From NCBI RefSeq assembly GCF_014698965.1, contig NZ_JACXAE010000060.1:77499-127103 (forward strand): a DNA stretch of 49,605 nucleotides. The letters run 5' to 3'. The notes beneath the pieces were generated by a model. It ran no database searches and was not told the origin of the DNA. It worked only from the letters and a program-made list of their open reading frames with translations. This DNA is from Iningainema tapete BLCC-T55. GTDB taxonomy: Bacteria; Cyanobacteriota; Cyanobacteriia; Cyanobacteriales; Nostocaceae. Made by a program: the position numbers and the translations under genes. Positions 34,266 to 42,852 of this stretch are shown here, piece by piece (position 1 is the stretch's first letter; the number at the start of each line of letters is the position of its first letter).

Positions 34266-35399
34266 ATGGCAAAAACAAAAACTACTACAACAATACTCCG
34301 GCAACCAGCAGAAATTAAATATAAAGAGGAACTTGAATATCTTGCCTCAATCGACAAAGGAACCAAACCTTTTTCTTGGCGATTATCACCTCAGATGGTA
34401 AGGACATTTGTCTTAGGTAGTACTCCTGCCCAAAAACTAGATCGTCCTATTGCCCAGAAATGGTATGGTGATACAGCGATCGCCGAACGTGCGATTGTTA
34501 CTCTAGCATCAGACAGAGGTTTATTGTTAATTGGCGATCCGGGAACGGGTAAAAGCTGGCTGGCAGAATTACTCGCCGCAGCCATTTGTGGTAACTCCAC
34601 TTATGTAGTACAGGGAACAGCGGGAACAACAGAAGACCAAATCAAGTATTCTTGGAATGTAGCAATGGTAATTGCTAGTGGTCAATCTCCTGACTCTTTA
34701 ATTCCCTCTCCTATAATGACAGCAATGCAAACTGGTGCAATGGGACGTTTTGAGGAGTTGACAAGATGCACATCTGATGTACAAGATGCACTAATCTCAA
34801 TTTTAAGCGAAAAGTACGTTTCTATACCTGAATTGAAAGCAGATAACATTGCCTTTGCTCAACCAGGCTTTAACATTATAGCCACTGCTAACAGTCGCGA
34901 TCGCGGTGTGAATGAACTATCCTCTGCCTTAAAACGACGCTTCAACTTTGTACACATGCCCGTAGTAACAAACAAAAAACAGGAGAAAGAAATTATCCTG
35001 TTCCGCACTAAAGAATTAATGAGTCGTCATGGTTTTGAAGTTGACGTACCGCCAACATTACTAGATGTACTGTTGCAAACCTTTGCCGATTTACGGGAAA
35101 CAACCGCCGCAGCCAATTCTGAAGATCAAAGATTAGAGTCTTCCCTATCTACCGCCGAACAAATAGGTGTGTTAGAAGATGCCATTCTCCACAGTCGCTT
35201 TTTTGATAGCACTACAATAGAAGCAGGAGCACTAGCGCGATCACTTGTCGGTACCCTAGTACGCCGACTGCCTGAAGATGTCTCCGTTCTCAACCAATTT
35301 TGGCATACAGTTGTCGAGAAACGCACCAAAGAGCAAAAAGGAGAGTGGGAAGCATTTCTCGAAGGGGGAAAACAAGCAATGGGAATGATGAGAAAATAA
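34266..35399 (+). CDS. MoxR-type AAA+ ATPase
   Basis: A 377-aa AAA+ protein of the MoxR/RavA type. It has Walker A GDPGTGKS (90-97). Walker B-like GRFEELTR differs from the usual hhhDE, keeping the Glu pair but with Phe before it. Sensor-1 is IIATANSRD and the arginine finger region SALKRRFNF. Such ATPases form hexamers that remodel or assemble protein complexes, often together with a VWA protein, here the gene at 32236. The N-terminal 80 residues are specific to this subfamily. The next gene starts 2 nt after its stop. Confidence 0.87.
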   Translation: MAKTKTTTTILRQPAEIKYKEELEYLASIDKGTKPFSWRLSPQMVRTFVLGSTPAQKLDRPIAQKWYGDTAIAERAIVTLASDRGLLLIGDPGTGKSWLAELLAAAICGNSTYVVQGTAGTTEDQIKYSWNVAMVIASGQSPDSLIPSPIMTAMQTGAMGRFEELTRCTSDVQDALISILSEKYVSIPELKADNIAFAQPGFNIIATANSRDRGVNELSSALKRRFNFVHMPVVTNKKQEKEIILFRTKELMSRHGFEVDVPPTLLDVLLQTFADLRETTAAANSEDQRLESSLSTAEQIGVLEDAILHSRFFDSTTIEAGALARSLVGTLVRRLPEDVSVLNQFWHTVVEKRTKEQKGEWEAFLEGGKQAMGMMRK

Positions 35400-35401
35400 C
35401 T

Positions 35402-38368
35402 ATGGTTAACCTGCCAACCGCATTAAATGCTCTACAAGAACAACTACTTGATGCAGCCCAAAAGTTTGCTACAGATGCTCAACCCTTGAGTGAACTCTTA
35501 ACAGCTTTAGTCAAAGATGTAGAAAGGGCTGCGTCTGAACCGTTGGAAATATTTCCGGTGTGTCATCACTCACCATCTTCGGCATTGCAGATGGTACAAC
35601 GACTGCATCGGATATCACCAAAAGTAATTTACCTGGAAATGTGTGAGGATTTGCTGTCTTGTGTAGAGCATTTGCGCGATTGCAAATTACCCGTAGCATT
35701 GCAGGCTTTTGCGGCTGAGTCGAAAACATTTTCGCCCAAGTTGATGCCTTTGAGTGTGGTAGCACCTTTAACTGAAGCTTCTGCTGAGTATCAAGCTATT
35801 GCCTATGCTTTACAACATCCTGAAACACAACTGGTGTTTGTAGATCGAGCGGTTGATTTTGTGTTTCAATGGGAACCACCCCCACAGCATGAACAATCAG
35901 AAGTACCGCCAACAGAGGAAGCTAAGATGCACGGTACAGCGGTTGGGGTGGAAGTTGGCAGTATTACGCCTACTTTTGACCAATTTCTGGGGTTTTTGCT
36001 GCGTAACTCCAATACGCGCCACTTTGCGGAATGGTGGGATCAGTATGTTGAGCAGGCAATTATTGGTGCTGATTATGAAACCTATCGCCAAGTGATGTTT
36101 CTGATTGGTAGCTTGATGCGGCGATTGGGGCGTCAGGAGAAGGATAAGAAGAGCGATCGCCTCCGCGAAAGTTACATGTGGACTCGTATTAAGCAGCACA
36201 TGCAAACCAAGAACATTGCTCCTCATGAAGGTATTTATATTTGTGGCGCAGCACATACTGTAAATGATGTTCCCGAATTTGGTGTTGCAAATGATACTGT
36301 GTGGTCAATTCCCGAACTTACCGAGACTAAATGGCTTTATGGGCTAATTCCATCCAGCTTTGCCGCAATTGAATACCAGTTTAACCATCCTGCTGGCACG
36401 GTAACACTAGCAGAAGCAACTTGGAAAAAGAGCCTAAAGGTAGCCAAGTTAAAACCGTTTGTTTTGGAAAAGACAGGGAAGACAAAGGGAGCAGGGGAGC
36501 AGGGGAGCAGGGGAGCAGGGGAGCAGGGGAGTAGGGGAGTAGGGGAGCAGGGGAGCAGGGGAGTAGGGGAGCAGGGGAGCAGGGGAGCAGAGGAGAATTT
36601 GTCTTTTTCTCCCTCACTCACAAACTCCCTCACTCACAAACTCCCTCACTCACAAACTCCCTCACTCACAAACTCAACACTGGCAGATTTTCTGACTCGT
36701 CCACCTGATTTGGTAGCAGCGGATACAGAACAGTTACTGCAATGGTGTGCGGATATTGTGGCATCAGCGCGTAAAAATGGATATTTGTCAAGTACTGCTG
36801 ATGCCATCGCTATCTATCAAACTTCAATGTTGTTAGCTGGGATGCGGAATCGGGCGCATCCCACACCATATGATTTTCAAGATGCTGCCATCACTTGTTT
36901 GGAGAAAGATCGCACTCCCAAGAAACGCAATATCTACCAACTATGTCAAATTTTACTAGGAGGCGATCGCGTTGGTACAGTTGGTTATGCATCGTTACCA
37001 CCCTTAGCTCAAGATGTATACAATCGTCTTGCACCACTGGGGATTAATTTACTCGGTCAAACTAATCAACGTGCTTTAATGGACTTTAAGCAACAACCGG
37101 AGTGGTTGCCTTGTTCGGATGTGCTGTGGCGGCTACATTATTTAGTAGGCGATCGTTTAGTGCAACCAATAATGGGAGAGCGAAGTCTGGGGCATAAGCC
37201 GTTGCAAGAGTCTTGGGAAATTCGTATCGGTAGATATCAGCGAGAAATTATCATGCTGGGCTACGAGGGAGTGACAATTGAGCAAGTATTGGAAGCGCGG
37301 CTAAAAAAGTCAGCTTTTGACGCCCAGGCAACAACTAGCACTACCCTAAAAGCAGCAGAAGATAGCATTTTATATCTATATAGTCCCCGCTTAACCCAAG
37401 AATTAGGAGAACATGCAATCTCATTACTTAAGCAAGAGACAGGTGCAGAAGAAGCACCGAAAATTTTTGAGCGGGTGCGGCGTTTAGTACATTACTACCG
37501 CGCTACACCAACAGGTTTACCAAATTGGATTGAGCGATTTGTCGTCACCGGATACGGACATTATGCCACACTCTTGCCCCAAGCCTTTGCCGACAGAGGT
37601 ACTTCGCCCGAACAAATTGCCGGAATGTTAGGTTTTATCTTTACCCTAGAAAGTTTGGCACTGTCACTAGGTTGTAATCGCAGTCAGTTAATGATTGGAG
37701 TGCAACAGGCAACTCAAGAGTTAGAAGATCCCGCAAAACTAGGTTTGCTGTGGACAACAGAATGGTTGCTGTCACGACGAACCATAGAACAGATGCGTGA
37801 GTTCTTTAATCAGGTACTCACCAATCCCATGCTACTCAAAACGTTCCCTGATTATCTGAATGGATTTATCCTCGCACTAACATTTGCTCCCCGCATCAGT
37901 CGGTTTGTAGTTGAACTGTTAAGTCAAGTGTTTGCCTCTGTGCCAGATACAGTTTTACTACCGTGGCTACCCAGTTTAATTTTACGTTTGCGCCCTCATG
38001 CCCAAATTCTACAAGTGTTAGTGAAAGAAGCAGCCGCTTGTTTTCCCAAAAAGTTGAGTGGTTTCGACTCTTGGCAACCATCTTGGGTAAAGCAATCTAC
38101 CTCTTTACAGGTTGCCACTCAGGTAGAAGAAGCACCAGCACTAAATGAACAGCAAATACAAGTGCGGCAAATGCTATTTAATAGCAAAACAACTGCCCAA
38201 GCAGTAGCACAGTTGCTAGGGGTTCAAACTTTAACTTGGGAAGAAGTTTTGCCAAGTAATGCAGTCAATTCTCCGACAAATCTTTCCGAAACAGAAACGA
38301 AAGTGAAAACATTACTGAACTCTAACCCAGCTACAATGGAATCTTTGGCAGTTTTTGTTCATATTTAA
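35402..38368 (+). CDS. Large DUF5682-like protein of the MoxR/VWA operon
   Basis: A 988-aa protein starting at the ATG at 35402 (a frame opening at 35300 lies inside the ATPase gene). The first 400 residues resemble DUF5682 proteins: EIFPVCHHSPSSALQMVQRL, VIYLEMCEDLLSCVEHL, QLVFVDRAVDF. These are TraB/ChaN- or erythromycin-esterase-like in pattern, with conserved His and Glu, but the reaction is unknown. The rest is a large helical repeat region with no recognised domain. DUF5682 genes neighbour MoxR and VWA genes in actinobacteria and cyanobacteria, so a multiprotein complex is likely. A block of repeat DNA at 36491-36672 adds about 60 low-complexity residues (GAGEQGSR units, then a Ser/Thr/Leu/His-rich part) in frame. 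Confidence 0.75.
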   Translation: MVNLPTALNALQEQLLDAAQKFATDAQPLSELLTALVKDVERAASEPLEIFPVCHHSPSSALQMVQRLHRISPKVIYLEMCEDLLSCVEHLRDCKLPVALQAFAAESKTFSPKLMPLSVVAPLTEASAEYQAIAYALQHPETQLVFVDRAVDFVFQWEPPPQHEQSEVPPTEEAKMHGTAVGVEVGSITPTFDQFLGFLLRNSNTRHFAEWWDQYVEQAIIGADYETYRQVMFLIGSLMRRLGRQEKDKKSDRLRESYMWTRIKQHMQTKNIAPHEGIYICGAAHTVNDVPEFGVANDTVWSIPELTETKWLYGLIPSSFAAIEYQFNHPAGTVTLAEATWKKSLKVAKLKPFVLEKTGKTKGAGEQGSRGAGEQGSRGVGEQGSRGVGEQGSRGAEENLSFSPSLTNSLTHKLPHSQTPSLTNSTLADFLTRPPDLVAADTEQLLQWCADIVASARKNGYLSSTADAIAIYQTSMLLAGMRNRAHPTPYDFQDAAITCLEKDRTPKKRNIYQLCQILLGGDRVGTVGYASLPPLAQDVYNRLAPLGINLLGQTNQRALMDFKQQPEWLPCSDVLWRLHYLVGDRLVQPIMGERSLGHKPLQESWEIRIGRYQREIIMLGYEGVTIEQVLEARLKKSAFDAQATTSTTLKAAEDSILYLYSPRLTQELGEHAISLLKQETGAEEAPKIFERVRRLVHYYRATPTGLPNWIERFVVTGYGHYATLLPQAFADRGTSPEQIAGMLGFIFTLESLALSLGCNRSQLMIGVQQATQELEDPAKLGLLWTTEWLLSRRTIEQMREFFNQVLTNPMLLKTFPDYLNGFILALTFAPRISRFVVELLSQVFASVPDTVLLPWLPSLILRLRPHAQILQVLVKEAAACFPKKLSGFDSWQPSWVKQSTSLQVATQVEEAPALNEQQIQVRQMLFNSKTTAQAVAQLLGVQTLTWEEVLPSNAVNSPTNLSETETKVKTLLNSNPATMESLAVFVHI
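36491..36594. repeat. Octanucleotide microsatellite inside the DUF5682-like gene
   Basis: Thirteen 8-bp units, mostly GCAGGGGA with three GTAGGGGA and a final GCAGAGGA, are translated as an 8-aa repeat (GAGEQGSR). Because 8 is not a multiple of 3, a change of one unit would shift the reading frame of the remaining 1.8 kb. Confidence 0.95.
36609..36672. repeat. Four exact copies of a 16-bp repeat inside the DUF5682-like gene
   Basis: CTCCCTCACTCACAAA starts at 36609, 36625, 36641 and 36657 without a mismatch. It directly follows the 8-bp microsatellite and is translated as a Ser/Thr/Leu/His-rich stretch. One unit (16 bp) also breaks the frame if gained or lost. Confidence 0.95.
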
Positions 38369-38413
38369 TACATTACCCGGACGCAATATCCCATCGCTTC
38401 CTTTTCAACTTGA

Positions 38414-38809
38414 TCATGCATTCTTTAAAATTAAAGCCTTAATTTGTTCGTTATCAACACTTATGCCGTGACGTTGTAAATAGGGACGTAAATTAATTTG
38501 AATAAACAAATCTTTCAATTCTTCGGCTATTTCAGTCGGTGGATTTCCAGATAAAGCTGTGGCTATCAAACGTTCTGCTGCTTGCAATTCTCCACAGTTA
38601 ACAGCAAGATTTGCGGCACTTCGATGCAAAACCGAGCGTGTTGGTTCAGCGTCTAATTGATTAGCAATTAAAGCTGCTGCTGCCTGCTCGCTCTCAAATG
38701 CTTGCCGAGTTAATTGCAACGCTTGTTCCAAATCACCTTTAAGTTTAGCTAGAAATGCTGCTTCAGCTAAATCCATCGCTACTGTATGTTTTTCTTGAAT
38801 ATTACTCAT
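38414..38809 (-). CDS. Helical protein of unknown function
   Basis: A 131-aa, alanine- and leucine-rich protein with a TPR-like rhythm (EAAFLAKLKGDLEQALQLTR, then AANLAVNCGELQAAERLIATAL). It is soluble. The N-terminal half may form two TPR-type helix pairs. I cannot name a family. It is convergent to the six-gene operon (end-to-end, 45 nt apart) and is followed on the same strand by other unknown small genes. Confidence 0.6.
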   Translation of the reverse strand: MSNIQEKHTVAMDLAEAAFLAKLKGDLEQALQLTRQAFESEQAAAALIANQLDAEPTRSVLHRSAANLAVNCGELQAAERLIATALSGNPPTEIAEELKDLFIQINLRPYLQRHGISVDNEQIKALILKNA

Positions 38810-38867
38810 TTTTTTGCTACAAAAGATAGGGGAGTGCTGAATTCAACAAAATCTCCGCTAACTGTTT

Positions 38868-39377
38868 TTAGTTAAATGGTGTTGCGATCGCATCTACCGC
38901 CTGGATGTTTTTTACATAACCGTATAGTTTTAAAAAGCTATCTCGAAGAAACATTGAGGGATATTCTGCTGACTCGTCAAACTCTTGGAGTCGCTCACCA
39001 ACAATGCGAACAATAGATAAAGCACGCTCGGACTTAAATTCAGATTCGTTTTCTATCATTAGTTCCAAGATAGTATTCAAGATATAAGGATTGCTGTGTT
39101 GTGCTTGTTTGCTGATATAGTCCATAGCCTGTTCTCGATTTAGGTTAAAAAGTATTTCTAGTGCAGATGCCTGTAAATAGCGATCGCCTCGTGACTTGGA
39201 CAAAATTTCCCAAGCAATTAAAGCCGTTATACTAATTTTTCGTCTTGACAATTCTCCAAGAGCAGAAGTTGCAATAAATAATTCATCACCTAAAGCAAGT
39301 TCCTTGAGTGTATTTTCCGATAAACTCCTGTAATCTATATCCTGATCGGTCAGCATCATTAATTCATTAATTTCCAT
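38868..39377 (-). CDS. HEAT-repeat-like protein of unknown function
   Basis: A 169-aa helical protein with HEAT-like spacing of helices (LKELALGDELFIATSALGEL, LQASALEILFNLNREQAMDY, ILNTILELMIENESEF). It has no signal peptide or membrane segment. Such short HEAT proteins in cyanobacteria are often immunity-like or scaffold proteins, but there is no evidence here. The start ATG at 39377 has an AGGAG about 9 nt upstream. Confidence 0.6.
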   Translation of the reverse strand: MEINELMMLTDQDIDYRSLSENTLKELALGDELFIATSALGELSRRKISITALIAWEILSKSRGDRYLQASALEILFNLNREQAMDYISKQAQHSNPYILNTILELMIENESEFKSERALSIVRIVGERLQEFDESAEYPSMFLRDSFLKLYGYVKNIQAVDAIATPFN

Positions 39378-39481
39378 TGCTTAGGCTCCTTACTTAAAAA
39401 TTGAACAATAGTTTTCAAACTTGACGCTCATAGTTAAGCCAACTAAACTTTTCAATACGAATTATCCTTGCTCGTTTCGTA

Positions 39482-39958
39482 CTACCGACGGAACTGAATA
39501 GATGACAGGTATCTTGTGCTATCTGGCAGTATTACCCATGTACTCAAAACCTTAAGTTGACCACTCGCTCCTTCTAGATTACTTGAATGCTCAACTCTAT
39601 TTTCAACTGTTACTTTTTCCCCTACCAAGAGTAAGTGTAAAATAATCTTATTAATGTCATCAACAGAATCTGTTAATCCTATACTTTTAATTGATTCAAA
39701 CATTTCTTGAGAACGTTCATAATTCTTCTTTAGCCTTTTTATCTCCTCTAATCTTGCCTCATTATTTGGATCTATATCGAACTCTTTACGAAATTCCTGT
39801 TTCATTTGTTGGAGCCGTCGCATCTCCTCCTGAGGATACATAGCAACCTTACCCATCACATAATTTTCAACCTTGGCGATCGCCACCAAGACTGCTCCTT
39901 TTTTGGCACAGGAGACAATTTGACCAGTTGTTACTTGAAAGGAGACAGTCTCAAACAA
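39482..39958 (-). CDS. Unknown protein with a TTG start, coupled to a Phd-like gene
   Basis: A 158-aa protein of no recognised family. The start is a TTG at 39958, one nucleotide after the TAA of the upstream Phd-like gene; no better ATG is found before residue 35. The N-terminal 30 residues are beta-rich, residues 40-85 are a highly charged helix (EEMRRLQQMKQEFRKEF), and the end is beta again. In the position of a toxin, it may be the partner of the Phd-like protein, but it has no nuclease or Doc motif that I can see. Confidence 0.55.
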   Translation of the reverse strand: MFETVSFQVTTGQIVSCAKKGAVLVAIAKVENYVMGKVAMYPQEEMRRLQQMKQEFRKEFDIDPNNEARLEEIKRLKKNYERSQEMFESIKSIGLTDSVDDINKIILHLLLVGEKVTVENRVEHSSNLEGASGQLKVLSTWVILPDSTRYLSSIQFRR

Positions 39959-39959
39959 T

Positions 39960-40238
39960 TTACACTTTTTCCCTTTGATTCAGGAATAAATTACTTCGTA
40001 GTGGTATCTCTAAGCTATAGTTTTCTTCGGTACATAACTGCTGAAGTTCTTTAAAGGCTTGAGCTAAAGATGTTTGTGCAGCTTTTTGCCGCCAGTTTAA
40101 AAATTCACGGAAAAGCTCAGGCTCTACAGCAGCCACTAATTCCTCTTCGGTGTAGATTAGTTGAGGTTCAAGACTTGTCGCATTAATTATTGAGGGTAGC
40201 TGTTTTTGGGCTTCTTCAAGTGTCCATTTCATTCTCAA
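39960..40238 (-). CDS. Phd/YefM-like antitoxin-type protein
   Basis: A 92-aa protein. The N-terminal motif MKWTLEEAQKQLPSIINAT resembles the Phd/YefM DNA-binding fold, in which a short N-terminal strand is followed by EAxxxLxxLI. The C-terminal half is a helical region with no assignment. The ATG at 40232 may be the true start (MKW) instead of 40238. Phd proteins repress their own operon and bind a co-encoded toxin; the gene 1 nt downstream is the only candidate. Confidence 0.6.
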   Translation of the reverse strand: MRMKWTLEEAQKQLPSIINATSLEPQLIYTEEELVAAVEPELFREFLNWRQKAAQTSLAQAFKELQQLCTEENYSLEIPLRSNLFLNQREKV

Positions 40239-40360
40239 ATTCTCTCATGAAAGACGCCAGTCAACTACAATGGTAGCGCCTACTAAGTAAGTAGGTAAAA
40301 TTAAATATAAAATAAACTCTACGTTCGTAGTACCGACTCCTAGCGTAGGGGCGTAGGTTA

Positions 40361-40378
40361 TAAGGGCTGAAGCCCTTA
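40361..40378. repeat. Short palindromic hairpin
   Basis: TAAGGGCT and AGCCCTTA form a perfect 8-bp stem with a GA loop, within flanking GTAGTACC and ACTACC words. It matches a frequent cyanobacterial repeat type and lies between two divergent genes. Confidence 0.75.
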
Positions 40379-40443
40379 CTACCAACGAGCATTTATTTAC
40401 GCTTACTTACAAGTCAATTACCAATCTAAAATCCAAAATCGAT

Positions 40444-41187
40444 ATGACTCTTTTTTGTTTAGTTCATGGTGCTTATCAAGGCGCGTGGTGTTGGGATCTG
40501 CTAATTCCTCATCTAGAAGCGCGGGATCACAAGACAGTAGCAATGGATCTACCTATTGAAAACCCGGATGCTACTTTGTCCGATTTTGCCGATGCAGTAA
40601 TTCAGGCATTACCTGAAGATGAGGACGATGTAATATTAGTCGGTCATTCAATGGCTGGTACTGTTATTCCGATTGTTGCCACTCAACGTCGGGTTCGTAA
40701 GCTAGTATTCCTGACTGCACTCATTCCTTACCAAGAAACCAGTACACTTGACCAATTTTATCATCACATGGATTCTGATACCCTTAAATCACTCAATTAC
40801 AAACCAGAACAGGCGATTTTGGATCGATTCCGTGATGAACCTGATATGTTCAACCCAGCTTCTGTGGGGAAAAACTTTTCAGATGAAGCAGTAGCAATGG
40901 AGTTTTTCTTTCACGATTGTCAATCGGATGTGGCGCGTTGGGCAGTTTCCAATATGCGATCGCAGCAATCAATGGCATATATTTATGAGAAAAGCCCTCT
41001 ACAAGCTTTCCCTGACGTGGAGTGCGTGTACATTGTCTGCGCAGACGACCGGATACTTTCTCCTACTTGGTCGCGGTACGCTGCACGTAAACGCTTGGGA
41101 GTCGATACGATTGAGTTACCTGGAGGACACTGCCCTTGTTTATCTCGCCCTGCTCACCTAAGTAATGCACTTTTGACTGTTGTGTGA
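40444..41187 (+). CDS. Alpha/beta hydrolase (esterase / hydroxynitrile-lyase-like)
   Basis: A 247-aa alpha/beta hydrolase of the plant methylesterase / hydroxynitrile lyase type. It has an oxyanion-loop HGAYQGAWCW near the N-terminus. The nucleophile is Ser69 in GHSMAGT, the acid Asp201 or 202 in CADDRIL, and the base His229 in GGHCPCLSRP. Related bacterial enzymes hydrolyse small esters; the natural substrate is unknown. All three catalytic residues are present and the length is normal. It has no signal peptide, so it acts in the cytoplasm. It is a single-gene unit. Confidence 0.85.
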   Translation: MTLFCLVHGAYQGAWCWDLLIPHLEARDHKTVAMDLPIENPDATLSDFADAVIQALPEDEDDVILVGHSMAGTVIPIVATQRRVRKLVFLTALIPYQETSTLDQFYHHMDSDTLKSLNYKPEQAILDRFRDEPDMFNPASVGKNFSDEAVAMEFFFHDCQSDVARWAVSNMRSQQSMAYIYEKSPLQAFPDVECVYIVCADDRILSPTWSRYAARKRLGVDTIELPGGHCPCLSRPAHLSNALLTVV

Positions 41188-41389
41188 ACAAGCCATTCAC
41201 TCGCAAAACTCATGACAAACTCGTTTTCTTTAATGTAATGTTTGTTGGCATTTCTATTACTATAAAGTTATTATTAAACATTTTTAGAGAGGATTAATGT
41301 TAATCATTAACAGTTGAAAATGTTATCAATAAAATAACTTTTTTGGCGAAAATGCTATTAAAATAGCTACTATTGGAGAAAGGTATTAG

Positions 41390-41426
41390 GCGTTGCTAAA
41401 TAAGAGCGTTTTCACTCAAGCAACGC
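41390..41426. repeat. Inverted repeat upstream of the Arg/Asp-rich protein
   Basis: GCGTTGCT (41390-41397) is mirrored by AGCAACGC (41419-41426). GGCGTTGCT-type ends also occur at cyanobacterial insertion sequences, but no transposase lies nearby, so it may be a residual footprint or a transcript hairpin. Confidence 0.55.
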
Positions 41427-41468
41427 TATTTCTATTCCAACCACACACAACTGTTGAGGTCTAAAAAG

Positions 41469-41789
41469 ATGTTGAAAAAAACTTTAGCCCTTGGTCTAGT
41501 AGCGGCGGCGATGCTCATCGCTCCCACTACTGCCCAAGCTAACGATCAGGACCAATACAATCAGCAGATCACAGAGCAAGACGGTAAGGCTATAGATTAT
41601 AGTACTAACGTTCAAAACGCTGAAAGTAGCAACAATCAAGAGCAATATCAAGAAAACCGCTATCGTCGTGGTCGTGATCGCGACCGTGAGTATGATCGCG
41701 ATCGCAAACGCGATCGCCGCTATGATCGTGACCGCGACCGTGAGTATGATCGCGATCGCAAACGCGATCGTGACTACTACCGCCATTAA
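41469..41789 (+). CDS. Small exported Arg/Asp-rich repeat protein
   Basis: The 106-aa precursor starts at the ATG at 41469 (MLKKTLALGLVAAAMLIAPT, cleavage at about TAQAN). The mature C-terminus consists of RDRDREYDRDRKRDR-type sequence. This part is a tandem DNA repeat with an 18-residue (54-bp) period, the same 36 bp starting at 41681 and 41735. Several GCGATCGC (HIP1) octamers build it, translated as RDR. The product is probably periplasmic or extracellular and highly zwitterionic. No family is recognised and the function is unknown. Confidence 0.65.
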   Translation: MLKKTLALGLVAAAMLIAPTTAQANDQDQYNQQITEQDGKAIDYSTNVQNAESSNNQEQYQENRYRRGRDRDREYDRDRKRDRRYDRDRDREYDRDRKRDRDYYRH

Positions 41790-41875
41790 GGGTGTTCAAG
41801 AAACCAGCCGAGGTTAGCATAGGCATTTATATGTCAGATTCAACATCAGTAACGAACGGTAAGCATTAATACTTC

Positions 41876-42832
41876 TCAAAAATCACTCGCTTTCTTGTAG
41901 CGGGTGATTTCTGCTTGATTAGTGCTATAATATCTTGAATATTCAGATATATCTCCTTTATAAGTAATTAAATATGCTTGAGCATTTTTCAGTGTAACTA
42001 CTTCCATAAATTTCCAATTCCTAGCTCCAATCTGAGCAGTGTAAATTATCCCATAGGCTGGACGATTGCCAAATGTTGTATCTCCCTTTTGAAGAAATCT
42101 TAATTCACTAAACTTTCTATCTTTCTTGAGTTGATTAATAAATTTGTTAACATAGTTAGAAAGTGTTAAAGTTTGTGACAACTTCTCGTGAGTGATAATA
42201 AGCTCTGCCTTTGCCTCTTGCATTGTATGGGCTTCAGAAGAGGGGATAAAAGCTACAACTTCATGGGTGAAAGGGTCATTAATCTTTTGATATACCCAAT
42301 CTTCTGGATACTTGATTGCAAGATTGTGACTGGAATCTCTATATGTCAAAAAATTTATAGAAGATACAGATGGGTTATTAAAGAAATACTTAAGATTTAG
42401 GCGATCGCCTATTTTGATAAAAGTACCGACTAAAACAAATACTGCTATTATCAGAATTATCGAAAGTAGAGATACTCCTATCTTACGATGCAAAAGATTA
42501 GCTTGCTTGTTATACTTATGAGTCCAATTTCTCTGTTGGATAACTATTGTTTCCGCTCTCGCAATATTGATAATTTTATCTAGTTGACTATCTGATACGG
42601 TTGTCTCTAACTTTGGTTCAATTTGCTCTGAATGCCCTCGAATCCACTGCTTCAAACTATTTGCTGAAATTTCTTCCCCTGTTTTCAGTTGAGCTAGTAA
42701 TGCTCTGCCTTCAGTATCTTGAAGCAACAAATTTTTAAGAATTTTCCATGCAAGTATATCTTCTGGATTAAGAGGATTTTCTTCCATTAATGCTTTTAAA
42801 GCTTCTTTTTCTGGCAAGTCATTAAGTGGCAT
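41876..42832 (-). CDS. One-TM protein with C-terminal PsbP-like domain
   Basis: A 318-aa protein with a cytoplasmic N-terminus (about 1-115, acidic helices including LLAQLKTGEEISANSLKQWI) and one transmembrane segment (about 118-140, IGVSLLSIILIIAVFVLVGT). A C-terminal domain (about 160-318) reads YRDSSHNLAIKYPEDWVYQK then VVAFIPSSEAHTMQEAKAEL, the pattern of the PsbP/DUF1795 fold. The PsbP fold is a cofactor- or stress-linked binding domain, and in such fusions is on the far side of the membrane. It ends the same-strand pair with the frameshifted gene 20 nt upstream. Confidence 0.7.
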   Translation of the reverse strand: MPLNDLPEKEALKALMEENPLNPEDILAWKILKNLLLQDTEGRALLAQLKTGEEISANSLKQWIRGHSEQIEPKLETTVSDSQLDKIINIARAETIVIQQRNWTHKYNKQANLLHRKIGVSLLSIILIIAVFVLVGTFIKIGDRLNLKYFFNNPSVSSINFLTYRDSSHNLAIKYPEDWVYQKINDPFTHEVVAFIPSSEAHTMQEAKAELIITHEKLSQTLTLSNYVNKFINQLKKDRKFSELRFLQKGDTTFGNRPAYGIIYTAQIGARNWKFMEVVTLKNAQAYLITYKGDISEYSRYYSTNQAEITRYKKASDF

Positions 42833-42852
42833 TACACAAAGCTAGGTATTAG

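Noticed and set aside
36337-36633. Cys/Pro/Ser/Leu-repeat frames on the minus strand of the DUF5682-like gene
   Set aside because: They are translations of the 8-bp microsatellite in the opposite strand, so the regular pattern comes from the DNA repeat and not from a gene.
36491-36672. Sequencing artefact in the repeat block
   Set aside because: The frame stays open across 13 and 4 units and ends in good family sequence, which is unlikely for an error, though population variation is not excluded.
41496-41826. Minus-strand frames rich in Ala/Ile/Val and in His/Asp/Arg opposite the Arg/Asp-rich protein
   Set aside because: They mirror the GATCGC repeat; the plus strand has a signal peptide, so the minus frames are shadows.
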